Both the position numbers and the translations under genes were made by a program. Of a stretch of 64,000 nt of DNA, positions 53,753 to 62,494 are shown piece after piece. The notes under the pieces are model-generated. The model saw only the letters and a list, made by a program, of their open reading frames with translations. It was not told the DNA's origin and did no database searches. How positions within the stretch are numbered: the first letter of the stretch is position 1; the number at the start of each line of letters is the position of its first letter. The DNA comes from Herbidospora solisilvae (lineage in GTDB: Bacteria; Actinomycetota; Actinomycetes; Streptosporangiales; Streptosporangiaceae): positions 124,001-188,000 of the forward strand of contig NZ_WXEW01000010.1 in NCBI RefSeq assembly GCF_009901565.1. The letters run 5' to 3'.

Positions 53753-53959
53753 GGAAAAGGCCGGTCCGGGCGGATCAGAGTGAACCCCACGGTCCCCCAG
53801 GGGTAACCCGGGGGAGTGCCTAGGGGTCGCGCCCTCCTCAGGGAGGAGCCCACGCCGGAGACCCACGTGACAGGATGGAAATCAGGCCGATTGTGAATTT
53901 TCCTGATCAAGCGCGAGACGCGGACGGCCGCAGCTCGTGCTGTAACCGAGGGGGCCGGC

Positions 53960-54433
53960 ATGACCTTCGCCGATATCGCGTGGTTGCCGTTGTGCGCGGG
54001 GCTGACCGCCGTTGGAGTGGTGCTCGCGTTCCTCGCGTTCCGGCGCCGGGGGGCGGCCGCGGGGCTGCGCGCCACCGCGTGGGCGCTGCTGCCGCTGGCG
54101 GCCTATCTGACCGGGGTGCTGGAGACGCTCTGGAACATGGTCGCCTCGATCGTGACCTTCGTGACCCGGCTGGTGCTGTCGCCCACAGTGTGGGCGGGGG
54201 TTGCGCTGGCGGGGCTTTCGGTGGTCTTGTTCCTCGTGTCGGGGGTCATGCGGGGCCGCACCCTCCGGATGGGGCGCAGGTCCCGGAACGAGAGGAAGGG
54301 CTCCGAGCCCGCTCCGGCCGCCCAGCCGGGCCGGCCGGCGGACGTGACCAAGCCGATGGCCCGTCCCGTCGAGTCGAAGAACGATGACTTCTCCGACATC
54401 GAGGACATCTTGAAGAAGCGTGGCATCAGCTGA
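53960..54433 (+). CDS. small membrane protein with conserved acidic C-terminal tail
   Basis: 157 residues. Hydrophobic segments lie at about 5-27, 37-73 (one or two passes) and 79-97. A basic stretch (RGRTLRMGRRSRNERK) follows, and the tail ends DDFSDIEDILKKRGIS. Similar actinobacterial proteins are sometimes labelled as cellulose synthase without evidence. A cytoplasmic tail that binds a partner is plausible. No function is assigned. Confidence 0.65.
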   Translation: MTFADIAWLPLCAGLTAVGVVLAFLAFRRRGAAAGLRATAWALLPLAAYLTGVLETLWNMVASIVTFVTRLVLSPTVWAGVALAGLSVVLFLVSGVMRGRTLRMGRRSRNERKGSEPAPAAQPGRPADVTKPMARPVESKNDDFSDIEDILKKRGIS

Positions 54434-54594
54434 GCCCGACTCGGGAAATCTCGCATGGCGAGACTCAAGTTACCGGCCAGTGCAATGTCACAGATCCGCG
54501 ACAGAACCGGAAAGGGACCGCGACATTCTCTTCAAGATCAACACGAATGAGTTTCGCGTGAATCACAGTTGGGCCACATAGCGCCTACTGGGTC

Positions 54595-54621
54595 TTGTTT
54601 ACGCAGATCAGCACATAGATT
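54595..54621 (+). promoter_or_regulatory. possible promoter of the peptide ABC operon
   Basis: TTGTTT (54595-54600) and TAGATT (54616-54621) are 15 nt apart, slightly short. They lie 110 bp upstream of the first permease start, in a 297-nt gap with no gene (54434-54730). Confidence 0.35.
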
Positions 54622-54641
54622 CTGCCTCCGAGACCCGCTCA

Positions 54642-54665
54642 CCATGTGGGTCTGGATCCACATGG
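54642..54665. repeat. inverted repeat in the leader of the peptide ABC operon
   Basis: CCATGTGG and CCACATGG form a perfect 8-bp inverted repeat with an 8-nt loop, just downstream of the possible promoter. It could be an operator or an mRNA hairpin. Confidence 0.45.
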
Positions 54666-54730
54666 GAGCGCTCCGGACGTGTCGTGCTCCCGTCGGCACA
54701 ACGTCGTCTGGAACCCAGGGGGCCCAACGC

Positions 54731-55732
54731 ATGACCGCACCACTTGACGTCTCCGGCGATGAGCTGAAAGCCACGCCGGAGTCCGTTGCCGAGGGAGCGG
54801 GCGCGAAGGCGATCCAGGGGCGGTCGCTCGGACAGATCGCCTGGATGCGCCTGAAGCGGGACAAGGTAGCCCTCACCGGTGCCGGTGTCATCGTCTTCCT
54901 GATCCTGGTCGCCGTCTTCGCGCCATTGATCGTGAGCTGGTTCGGCCATCCGCCCAACCAGTTCAACCAAGACCAGATCGACACGCTCACGATGATCCCC
55001 AAGGGCGGCTCCGGCATCAGCTGGGACTACCTGTTCGGGGTCGAACCCGTCAACGGCCGCGACCTGTTCAGCCGCGTCGTGTACGGCGCCCGGATCTCCC
55101 TGCTGATCGCCGGCCTCGCCACCCTCCTCTCGGTCCTCATCGGGACCGTCATGGGCATCATCGCCGGCTACTTCGGCGGCTGGGTCGACATGATCATCAG
55201 CCGGCTCATGGACATCTTCCTCGCCTTCCCCGTCCTGGTCTTCGCCATGGCGCTGGTGGGCGTGCTCGGCCAGTTCGAGACCCAGTTGCAAGTGAAGGGC
55301 GACACCCTCCGCATCCTGCTGCTGATCTTCGTCATCGGCTTCTTCAACTGGGGTTACATCGCCCGCATCATCCGCGGACAGACGCTGTCACTGCGGGAAC
55401 GCGAGTTCGTCGACGCGGCGCGGAGCCTGGGCGCGCGGGGGCCGTACATCCTGTTCAGAGAGATCCTGCCGAACCTGATCGCGCCGATCCTGATCTACGC
55501 CACGCTGCTGATCCCGACCAACGTGCTGTTCGAGGCGGCGCTGTCGTTCCTGGGGGTCGGCATCCAGCCGCCCACCGCGACCTGGGGCGGCATGCTCGCG
55601 GCGGCCACGAAGTACTACACCGTGCCGCACTTCATGTTCTTCCCCGGTATGGCGATCTTCATCACCGTGCTGGCCTTCAACCTCTTCGGCGACGGCCTGC
55701 GCGACGCGCTCGACCCCAAGTCGGGTCGCTGA
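54731..55732 (+). CDS. oligopeptide/dipeptide ABC transporter permease, DppC/OppC type
   Basis: 333 residues. The cytoplasmic N-terminus has the OppC_N segment (LGQIAWMRLKRDKVALTGAGVIV). Six membrane spans follow. The EAA loop REREFVDAARSLGARGPYILFREILPNL contacts the ATPase. It is the first gene of a five-gene importer (permease, binding protein, permease, two ATPases). Confidence 0.92.
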   Translation: MTAPLDVSGDELKATPESVAEGAGAKAIQGRSLGQIAWMRLKRDKVALTGAGVIVFLILVAVFAPLIVSWFGHPPNQFNQDQIDTLTMIPKGGSGISWDYLFGVEPVNGRDLFSRVVYGARISLLIAGLATLLSVLIGTVMGIIAGYFGGWVDMIISRLMDIFLAFPVLVFAMALVGVLGQFETQLQVKGDTLRILLLIFVIGFFNWGYIARIIRGQTLSLREREFVDAARSLGARGPYILFREILPNLIAPILIYATLLIPTNVLFEAALSFLGVGIQPPTATWGGMLAAATKYYTVPHFMFFPGMAIFITVLAFNLFGDGLRDALDPKSGR

Positions 55733-55777
55733 GCTTCCACCCTGTCTCCCCGGCTCCTACCAACAAGGGGTTTACGA

Positions 55778-57544
55778 ATGAAGAAGAAAGCACTGGTCGT
55801 CTCGGCCGCCGGTGCCGTTCTCGCCCTGGCCCTGTCGGCCTGTGGCGGCGGCGGCACGCCGGCGAACGAGGGCGGTGGCACCTCGGCGCCGGCCGCGTCG
55901 GCGGGTGGCGCGGCGGGCTTCAACGCCGGTCTTGAGAACGTGACCAACCCTTCCGACGCGAAGGGCGGCACCCTCAAGATGGCCGTCACCGAGGACTGGG
56001 ACTCCATCGACCCCGGTGACACCTACTACGGCATGTCGTGGAACCTGCTGCGCATCTACGGCCGCCCGCTGGTGACCTACAACCCGGCGCCGGGCGCCAA
56101 GGGCCGCGAGCTCGTGCCCGACCTGGCCGAGAGCCTGGGTGAGAGCAGCGACGACGGCAAGACCTGGACGTACAAGCTGCGCGCCGGTGTGAAGTTCGAG
56201 GACGGCACCCCGATCACGTCCAAGGACGTGAAGTACGCGGTGCTCCGTCAGCTCGACAAGGAGACCTTCGTCAACGGCCCGACGTACTTCAACGACTGGC
56301 TGGACCTGCCGAAGGACTTCAAGTCGGTCTACAAGACGCCCGACGTCAACACCGACTCGGCGATCGAGACCCCCGACGACCAGACGATCGTCTTCCACCT
56401 GAACAAGCCCTACTCCGGCTTCGACAACTTCGCCGCGCTCCCGGCCACCGTGCCGGTCCCGCAGGCCAAGGACACCGGCATCAAGTACCGCGACCACGTC
56501 GTGGCCTCCGGTCCGTACATGTTCGAGACCGTCGAGCAGGGCAGCCGGTACGTGCTGGTCCGCAACCCCCACTGGGACCCGGCGACCGACCCGGTCCGCA
56601 AGGCGCTCCCGGACAAGTACGAGATCAGCCTCGGCGTCGAGGCCAACGACCTCGACAACCGGATCATCGCCGGCGACCTGCACGTCGACATCGCGGGCAC
56701 CGGCGTCCAGCCGGCCGCCCTCGGCTCCATCCAGAGCGACCCGGCCCTGCGCGAGCGCGCCGACAACCCGGTCTCGGCCCGCACCTGGTACATCTCGATC
56801 CTCAACGACAACCCGCCGCTCGACAACATCGAGTGCCGCAAGGCGGTCATCTACGCCGCCGACCGCGTCGGCCTGCAGAACGCCTACGGCGGCCAGCTCG
56901 CGGGTGACATCGCCACCTCGCTGATGCCCTCCAACATCGGCGGCTGGAAGAAGCTCGACCTCTACCCGACCGCCAACGGCGACGAGGCCAAGGCCAAGGA
57001 GGCCCTCACGGCCTGCGGCCAGCCCAACGGCTTCGAGACCACGATGACCTTCCGCTCCGACCGTCCGAAGGAGCAGGCGGCCGCCGAGTCGATGCAGCAG
57101 GCGCTCGCCAAGGTCGGCATCAAGCTGACCCTGAAGGGCTTCCCGACCTCGGAGTACTTCACCGCCTACGCGGGCAAGCCGGAGTACACCAAGGCCAACG
57201 GCATCGGCCTGGCCACCAACGGCTGGGGCGCCGACTGGAACGACGGCTTCGGCTTCCTGTCCCAGATCGTCGACAGCCGCACCATCCGCGCGGCCGGCAA
57301 CTACAACCTGTCGGTGAAGGACCCGGCCATCGACGCGCTCGTCGACAAGGCCTTCGCCACCGCCGACACGGCCGGCCGTGACGCGGTCTGGGGCGAGATC
57401 GACCAGAAGGTCATGGAGGGCGCCTACGTCCTCCCGGCCGTCTACGCCAAGGGTCTGCTGCTCCGGGGCAAGGGCGTGACGAACCAGTTCGTCACCGGCG
57501 CCTTCGACATGTACGACTACCTGGCGCTCGGCGTCCAGCAGTAG
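55778..57544 (+). CDS. solute-binding lipoprotein of the peptide ABC transporter (family 5)
   Basis: 588 residues. The signal peptide ends in LALSAC with Cys22 as lipidation site. GGTLKMAVTEDWDSIDPGDTYY begins the family 5 fold. YKLRAGVKFEDGTPITSKDVKYAV is the SBP_bac_5 signature. CRKAVIYAADRVGLQNAYGG and the C-terminal ADWNDGFGF region are typical. It binds the substrate outside the membrane. Peptides are likely, but nickel, opines or sugars are also known for the family. Confidence 0.92.
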   Translation: MKKKALVVSAAGAVLALALSACGGGGTPANEGGGTSAPAASAGGAAGFNAGLENVTNPSDAKGGTLKMAVTEDWDSIDPGDTYYGMSWNLLRIYGRPLVTYNPAPGAKGRELVPDLAESLGESSDDGKTWTYKLRAGVKFEDGTPITSKDVKYAVLRQLDKETFVNGPTYFNDWLDLPKDFKSVYKTPDVNTDSAIETPDDQTIVFHLNKPYSGFDNFAALPATVPVPQAKDTGIKYRDHVVASGPYMFETVEQGSRYVLVRNPHWDPATDPVRKALPDKYEISLGVEANDLDNRIIAGDLHVDIAGTGVQPAALGSIQSDPALRERADNPVSARTWYISILNDNPPLDNIECRKAVIYAADRVGLQNAYGGQLAGDIATSLMPSNIGGWKKLDLYPTANGDEAKAKEALTACGQPNGFETTMTFRSDRPKEQAAAESMQQALAKVGIKLTLKGFPTSEYFTAYAGKPEYTKANGIGLATNGWGADWNDGFGFLSQIVDSRTIRAAGNYNLSVKDPAIDALVDKAFATADTAGRDAVWGEIDQKVMEGAYVLPAVYAKGLLLRGKGVTNQFVTGAFDMYDYLALGVQQ

Positions 57545-57568
57545 CAAACCGGCCTTAGGTTCGGCAGG

Positions 57569-57598
57569 CAGGGGGCCGGTCCCACCGGATCGGCCCCC
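57569..57598 (+). terminator. hairpin between binding-protein and second permease genes
   Basis: AGGGGGCCG and CGGCCCCCT form a 9-bp GC stem with a 12-nt loop directly after the binding-protein gene. Such hairpins stabilise or partly end the mRNA so that the binding protein is made in excess. Confidence 0.65.
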
Positions 57599-57616
57599 TA
57601 TCGCCGAGGGGGGACA

Positions 57617-58630
57617 GTGGTCACCTACATCATCAGGCGCCTGATCGGCGCCCTGGCCATGCTGTTCATCGTCAGCGCGGTCACATTCTCGATCTTCTTC
57701 GTGGTGCCCCGCCTGGCGGGGGTCACGCCCGACGACATCGCCAACCGCTATGTCGGCCGGGCCGCCACCGCCGAGACGGTCCAGGCCGTCGCGCAGAAGC
57801 TCGGGCTGCACGACCCCGTCGTCGTCCAGTACGGCCGATGGGTGAAGGGCGTCTTCGTCGGTTCCGAGTACGACTACGGCACCGGTGTCGAGCAGTGCCC
57901 CGCCCCCTGCCTCGGGTACTCCTTCGTCACCAAGCAACCGGTCTGGCCCGACCTGGTCGACCGGCTCCCCGTGACGCTCTCGCTCGCCGCGGGCGCCTCG
58001 GTCATCTGGCTCGTGATCGGCGTCTCGGTCGGCGTGCTGTCCGCGCTGAAGAGACGCTCCGTCTTCGACCGGGGAGCGATGATCATCGCCTTGGCGGGCG
58101 TGTCGCTGCCCCCGTTCTTCACGGGTCTGGTGGCGCTCTCGCTGCTCTCGTACGGTCTGGGCATCACCGCCCCAGGAGGCGCGTACACCCCCTTGACGGA
58201 GAATCCGGGGATGTGGGCGTACAACCTGATCCTGCCCTGGCTCACCCTGGCGTTCCTGAACGCCGCGGCCTACGCCCGCCTCACCCGGGCCGGCATGCTC
58301 GACACGATGGGTGAGGACTACATCCGCACCGCCAGAGCGAAGGGCCTCAAGGAGAGCAAGGTCATCGGCAAGCACGGCCTGCGCGCCGCGCTGACCCCGA
58401 TCGTCACGATCTTCGGTCTCGACGTCGGCATCCTGGTCGGCGGCGCGATCCTGACCGAGAACGCCTTCTCCCTCCAGGGCCTCGGCAAGTACGCCACGAC
58501 GGCCATCGCCGCCAACGACCTGCCCAAGATCATGGGCTTCACCATGCTGGCCGCGTTCTTCATCGTCGTGGCCAACCTGATCGTCGACCTGCTCTACGCG
58601 GTCGTGGACCCGAGGGTGCGGCTGTCATGA
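57617..58630 (+). CDS. oligopeptide/dipeptide ABC transporter permease, DppB/OppB type
   Basis: 337 residues. The N-terminal span (YIIRRLIGALAMLFIVSAVTFSIFF) and the extracytoplasmic loop before TM2 are typical of the B-type subunit. The EAA loop is EDYIRTARAKGLKESKVIGKHGL. The GTG start has GGGGGGA upstream. Its stop overlaps the first ATPase start (ATGA). Confidence 0.92.
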   Translation: MVTYIIRRLIGALAMLFIVSAVTFSIFFVVPRLAGVTPDDIANRYVGRAATAETVQAVAQKLGLHDPVVVQYGRWVKGVFVGSEYDYGTGVEQCPAPCLGYSFVTKQPVWPDLVDRLPVTLSLAAGASVIWLVIGVSVGVLSALKRRSVFDRGAMIIALAGVSLPPFFTGLVALSLLSYGLGITAPGGAYTPLTENPGMWAYNLILPWLTLAFLNAAAYARLTRAGMLDTMGEDYIRTARAKGLKESKVIGKHGLRAALTPIVTIFGLDVGILVGGAILTENAFSLQGLGKYATTAIAANDLPKIMGFTMLAAFFIVVANLIVDLLYAVVDPRVRLS

Positions 58631-59649
58631 CCTTCCTCCAGCTCAACGACCTGAAGGTCCACTTCCCGACCGACGACGGCCTGGTCAAATCGGTCGACGG
58701 CCTGTCGTTCCAGCTCGAACGCGGCAAGACGCTGGGCATCGTGGGCGAGTCGGGCTCCGGCAAGAGCGTCACCTCGCTCAGCATCCTGGGCCTGCACAAG
58801 GGCGGCCGGGCCAAGATCTCCGGTGAGATCTGGCTCGACGGCGAGGAACTCGTCTCGGCCTCGCAGGAGCACGTGCGCTCGCTGCGCGGCAAGAAGATGG
58901 CGATGATCTTCCAGGACCCGCTGTCGGCGATGCACCCCTACTACACGGTGGGCGACCAGATCATCGAGGCCTACCGGATCCACAACGACGTGTCGAAGAA
59001 GGTCGCCAAGAAGCACGCGATCGACATGCTCGGCCGGGTCGGCATCCCGCAGCCCGACCGCCGCGTCGACAGCTACCCGCACGAGTTCTCCGGCGGCATG
59101 CGCCAGCGCGCGATGATCGCCATGGCCCTGTCGTGCGACCCCGAGCTGCTGATCGCCGACGAGCCGACCACCGCGCTCGACGTGACCGTGCAGGCGCAGA
59201 TCCTCGACCTGATGCGCGACCTGCAGCGCGACTTCAACGCCGCGCTGATCATCATCACCCACGACCTGGGCGTGGTCGCCGAACTGTCCGACGACATCCT
59301 GGTGATGTACGGCGGCAAGTGCATCGAGTACGGCTCCGCCGACGACATCTTCGAACGGCCCGAGCACCCCTACACCTGGGGTCTACTGGGGTCCATGCCC
59401 CGCCTCGACCGCGAGGTGACCGAGCGGCTGCTGCCGATCAAGGGCAGCCCGCCCTCGCTCATCAACGTGCCGTCCGGCTGCGCCTTCCACCCCCGCTGCG
59501 CCTTCGAGCCGCGTACCGGCGGCAAGGGCAGCACGGTCGTGCCCGATCTGGTCGAGACCGAGGGAGGCCACCTGGTGCGCTGCCACCTCTCCCGTGAGGA
59601 GCGGCGGGACATCTGGGCCACCGAGATCAAGCCGAAGCTGGAGTCCTGA
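58627..59649 (+). CDS. peptide ABC transporter ATP-binding protein, DppD/OppD type
   Basis: 340 residues. Walker A is GESGSGKSV, the Q-loop is [14 protein letters not shown], the signature motif is [11 protein letters not shown], Walker B is [12 protein letters not shown], and the switch His is in [11 protein letters not shown]. The C-terminal oligopeptide/dipeptide extension has CAFHPRCAF and a later Cys that can hold an iron-sulfur cluster in relatives. Confidence 0.93.
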   Translation: MTFLQLNDLKVHFPTDDGLVKSVDGLSFQLERGKTLGIVGESGSGKSVTSLSILGLHKGGRAKISGEIWLDGEELVSASQEHVRSLRGKKMAMIFQDPLSAMHPYYTVGDQIIEAYRIHNDVSKKVAKKHAIDMLGRVGIPQPDRRVDSYPHEFSGGMRQRAMIAMALSCDPELLIADEPTTALDVTVQAQILDLMRDLQRDFNAALIIITHDLGVVAELSDDILVMYGGKCIEYGSADDIFERPEHPYTWGLLGSMPRLDREVTERLLPIKGSPPSLINVPSGCAFHPRCAFEPRTGGKGSTVVPDLVETEGGHLVRCHLSREERRDIWATEIKPKLES

Positions 59650-60662
59650 TGACCGAAACCATCCTGTCCGTCGAGGGACTGGAGAAGCACTTCCCGGTCA
59701 CCAAGGGCCTGTTCAAGAGCCAGGTCGGCGCGGTCAAGGCGGTCGACGGCATCAGCTTCGACGTGCGCAAGGGCGAGACGCTGGGCCTGGTGGGCGAGTC
59801 GGGCTGCGGCAAGACCACCACCGGCCGCCTGATCACCCGGCTGATCGAGCCGACCGGCGGCAAGATCACCTTCGAGGGTCACGACATCACGCACATGAAG
59901 CAGGGCAAGCTCCGCCCGCTCCGGCGTGACATGCAGATGATCTTCCAGGACCCGTACAGCAGCCTGAACCCCCGGCACACCGTCGGGGCCATCGTGGGCG
60001 CGCCGTTCCGGATCCAGGGCATCGAGACCGAGCAGGGCACGAAGAAGGCCGTCCAGGACATCCTGGAACTGGTCGGGCTGAACCCCGAACACTACAACCG
60101 CTACCCGCACGAGTTCTCCGGCGGCCAGCGGCAGCGTATCGGCATCGCCCGCACTCTCGCCCTGAAGCCCAAGCTGATCATCGCCGACGAGCCGGTCTCG
60201 GCGCTCGACGTGTCGATCCAGGCCCAGGTCGTCAACCTGCTGGAAGACCTGCAGAACGAGCTCGACCTGACCTACGTGGTGATCGCCCACGACCTGTCGG
60301 TCGTGCGGCACATCTCCGACCGGGTCGCGGTCATGTACCTCGGCAAGATCGTCGAGGTGGGCGAGCGGGCCGGCCTCTACGGCTCGCCGATGCACCCCTA
60401 CACCAACGCCCTGCTGTCGGCGGTCCCGATCCCCGACCCGAAGCAGCGCGAGGGCCGCGAGCGCATCCGCCTCACCGGCGACGTGCCCTCGCCGCTCAAC
60501 CCCCCGCCGGCCTGCCGCTTCCACACGCGCTGCTGGAAGGCCCAGGAGATCTGCAAGACCCAGGAACCGCCCCTGGCGGAGCTCGCCCCGGGCCACGCGG
60601 TCGCCTGCCACTTCCCGGAGAACGCCCCGTCGAAGACGGAGACCCCGGCCACGGTGGCCTAG
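59649..60662 (+). CDS. peptide ABC transporter ATP-binding protein, DppF/OppF type
   Basis: 337 residues. Walker A is GESGCGKTT, the Q-loop is [14 protein letters not shown], the signature is [14 protein letters not shown], Walker B is [12 protein letters not shown], and the switch His is in [10 protein letters not shown]. The C-terminal extension has [15 protein letters not shown]. Its start overlaps the previous stop (TGATG). It pairs with the DppD-type protein to drive import. Confidence 0.93.
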   Translation: MTETILSVEGLEKHFPVTKGLFKSQVGAVKAVDGISFDVRKGETLGLVGESGCGKTTTGRLITRLIEPTGGKITFEGHDITHMKQGKLRPLRRDMQMIFQDPYSSLNPRHTVGAIVGAPFRIQGIETEQGTKKAVQDILELVGLNPEHYNRYPHEFSGGQRQRIGIARTLALKPKLIIADEPVSALDVSIQAQVVNLLEDLQNELDLTYVVIAHDLSVVRHISDRVAVMYLGKIVEVGERAGLYGSPMHPYTNALLSAVPIPDPKQREGRERIRLTGDVPSPLNPPPACRFHTRCWKAQEICKTQEPPLAELAPGHAVACHFPENAPSKTETPATVA

Positions 60663-60674
60663 CCTCGTCCCTTC

Positions 60675-60705
60675 CGGGCCGCCCGCTCACCGAGTGGGCG
60701 GCCCG
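60675..60705 (+). terminator. hairpin terminator of the peptide ABC operon
   Basis: CGGGCCGCCC and GGGCGGCCCG form a perfect 10-bp stem with an 11-nt loop, 12 bp after the last ATPase stop. Confidence 0.75.
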
Positions 60706-60762
60706 CGGTATGCACTCGGACGATATGCGCGGATTTACCTTGAAGCAGGTCAAGGGCTCGCT

Positions 60763-60815
60763 ATCGGACGAAAAGTCTGGAAACATCCGATCATCTAGCT
60801 TGGTAAGTGATCGGA
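60763..60815 (+). promoter_or_regulatory. three half-sites upstream of the ebo-like cluster
   Basis: ATCGGA (60763-60768), TCCGAT (60786-60791) and ATCGGA (60810-60815) alternate in orientation at 23-24-bp steps. The last two extend to an 8-bp inverted repeat (TCCGATCA/TGATCGGA, 60786-60815). A -10-like TAGCTT (60796-60801) lies between them. The right arm also touches the GGAAG ribosome site of the first gene, so transcriptional or translational control is possible. Confidence 0.45.
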
Positions 60816-60823
60816 AGTCGTAA

Positions 60824-61678
60824 ATGAGTCGAATCGGGTTAAGGGCGGCACTCGAACTGGTGCGCGCCCCGGCCACCCTGTCCGTCCCCGGCGACACCAT
60901 GGCGGGCGCCGCGCTCGCCGGGCGCAGCGGAACCCCCGGCCTGGCCGCCGCCTCGGTGCTGCTCTACTGGGCCGGGATGGCCCTGAACGACTGGGCCGAC
61001 CGTGACATCGACGCGGTCGAGCGGCCCGAGCGGCCCATCCCCTCGGGGCGCATCTCGGCCAACCAGGCCCTCGGCATCGCCGCCGGGCTCACCGGGGCCG
61101 GGATCGCCGCGGCCACGCTCGCGGGCGGGAAGAAGGGCTTCGCCATCTCCGCGCTGCTGGCGGGGGCGGTGTGGGCGTACGACATGGGCCTGAAGCACAC
61201 CCCGGCCGGTCCCGCCTCGATGGCGGCCTGCCGCACGCTCGACGTGATGCTGGGCGCCGGCCGCGCCACGCCGATGGCCTTCGCCGTCGGGGCGCACACC
61301 TACGGCATCAGCATCCTCGGCCGCGCGGAGGTGTCCGGGGCGAGCCCGGCCACCGTCCGCGGAGCCCTCGCCTGTACGGCCGCCGCCACCGGTCTCGCGG
61401 CCGTCTCGGTGGCCCGGGGCGCGGGCTCGGCGGCCGACAAGGCCACCGCGGCCGCCCTCATCGCCGGGTACGCCGCCAGCGGCGGCAAGGCGACGCTGGC
61501 GCTGCGCGGCAAGCCCGACCCCGAGCAGGTGCGCCAGGCGGTCCGGGCCTCGATCATGGGCTTCGTGCCGCTCCAGTCGGCGGCCGTGGCCGGGGGCGGC
61601 AAGACGCTCTCCGGGCTCGGCCTGCTGGCCGCGCTCCCGGTGGGCCGCTGGCTCTCGTCGAAGATGTCGACGGCATGA
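60824..61678 (+). CDS. UbiA-like prenyltransferase, EboC-like
   Basis: 284 residues, about eight membrane segments. The Asp-rich motif is LNDWADRDIDAVERPERPIPSG (NDxxDRDxD). The second acidic site is weak (WAYDMGLKHT). ERPERPIPSGRIS is typical of EboC-type proteins of the ebo cluster (known from cyanobacteria, algae and some bacteria), thought to help move metabolites to the cell envelope. ATG 60824 has GGAAG upstream. It is coupled by ATGA to the TIM-barrel gene. A classical quinone or heme prenyltransferase is less likely in this context. Confidence 0.8.
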   Translation: MSRIGLRAALELVRAPATLSVPGDTMAGAALAGRSGTPGLAAASVLLYWAGMALNDWADRDIDAVERPERPIPSGRISANQALGIAAGLTGAGIAAATLAGGKKGFAISALLAGAVWAYDMGLKHTPAGPASMAACRTLDVMLGAGRATPMAFAVGAHTYGISILGRAEVSGASPATVRGALACTAAATGLAAVSVARGAGSAADKATAAALIAGYAASGGKATLALRGKPDPEQVRQAVRASIMGFVPLQSAAVAGGGKTLSGLGLLAALPVGRWLSSKMSTA

Positions 61679-62484
61679 ACTTCGGCTACTGCTCCAACGG
61701 GTTCCGCGACCACTCCCTCGACGACGCGCTCAGTGTGCTCGCCGACCTGGGCTACACCGGCGTCGCGCTCACCCTCGACCACGGCCACCTCGGCCCCGAC
61801 CCCACGTTCGACGAGGTCAGCCGGGTGGCGACCAGACTCGGCCGCCTCGGGCTGAGCGTCGTCGTGGAGACCGGTGGCCGCTACACCCTCGACCGGTTCC
61901 GCAAGCACTACCCGACGCTGCTGCACGAGGACGCACGGGCGCGGGTGGCGTACACGAAGAGGGCCATCGAGGTCGCCGCCGACCTCGGGGCGCCGGTCGT
62001 CCACCTCTGGAGCGGCATCCGCCCCGACGAGGTGCCCGACGACCTGGCGTGGGACCGGCTGACCGCGCACTGCGAGACCCTGCTGGCCGACGCCGAGGAG
62101 CACGACGTGGTGCTCGGGTTCGAACCCGAGCCCGGCATGCTCGTCGACGACCTGGCCTCCTACGAGCGGCTGCGCAAGCGGCTGGGGGAGCCCGACCGGT
62201 TCGGGCTGACCCTCGACATCGGGCACTGCCAGTGCCTGGAACCCTGGCCGGTCGCCGAGTGCGTCCGGCGGGCGTCGCCCTACCTGGTGCACGTCCAGAT
62301 CGAGGACATGCGGCGAGATGTCCACGAACATCTGGAGTTCGGCGACGGAGAGATCGAGTTCGCGCCCGTCATGGCGGAGTTGCGCGGATTCGACGGGATG
62401 ATCGCGGTCGAGCTGGCCCGGCACAGCCACGCCGCCCCGGCGGTCGCCCAGAGATCCATCGAATTCCTGCGACGTCATTCCTGA
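61675..62484 (+). CDS. sugar phosphate isomerase/epimerase-like TIM barrel, EboE-like
   Basis: 269 residues, xylose-isomerase-like barrel. NFGYCSNGFRDHSLDDALSVLADLGYTGVALTLDHGHL is its start. GFEPEPGMLVDD, TLDIGHCQCLEPWPV and LVHVQIEDMRRDVHEHLEFGDGEI supply the metal-ligand Glu, Asp, His, Asp and Glu. EboE of ebo clusters has this fold. Its substrate is unknown. It lies between the UbiA and phosphodiesterase-like genes, 10 bp before the latter. Confidence 0.8.
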   Translation: MNFGYCSNGFRDHSLDDALSVLADLGYTGVALTLDHGHLGPDPTFDEVSRVATRLGRLGLSVVVETGGRYTLDRFRKHYPTLLHEDARARVAYTKRAIEVAADLGAPVVHLWSGIRPDEVPDDLAWDRLTAHCETLLADAEEHDVVLGFEPEPGMLVDDLASYERLRKRLGEPDRFGLTLDIGHCQCLEPWPVAECVRRASPYLVHVQIEDMRRDVHEHLEFGDGEIEFAPVMAELRGFDGMIAVELARHSHAAPAVAQRSIEFLRRHS

Positions 62485-62494
62485 GGACATAACC

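Noticed and set aside
57569-57598. Full terminator splitting the peptide ABC operon into two units
   Set aside because: The hairpin lacks a U-tract and the downstream genes complete the same transporter, so partial termination or mRNA stabilisation is more likely.
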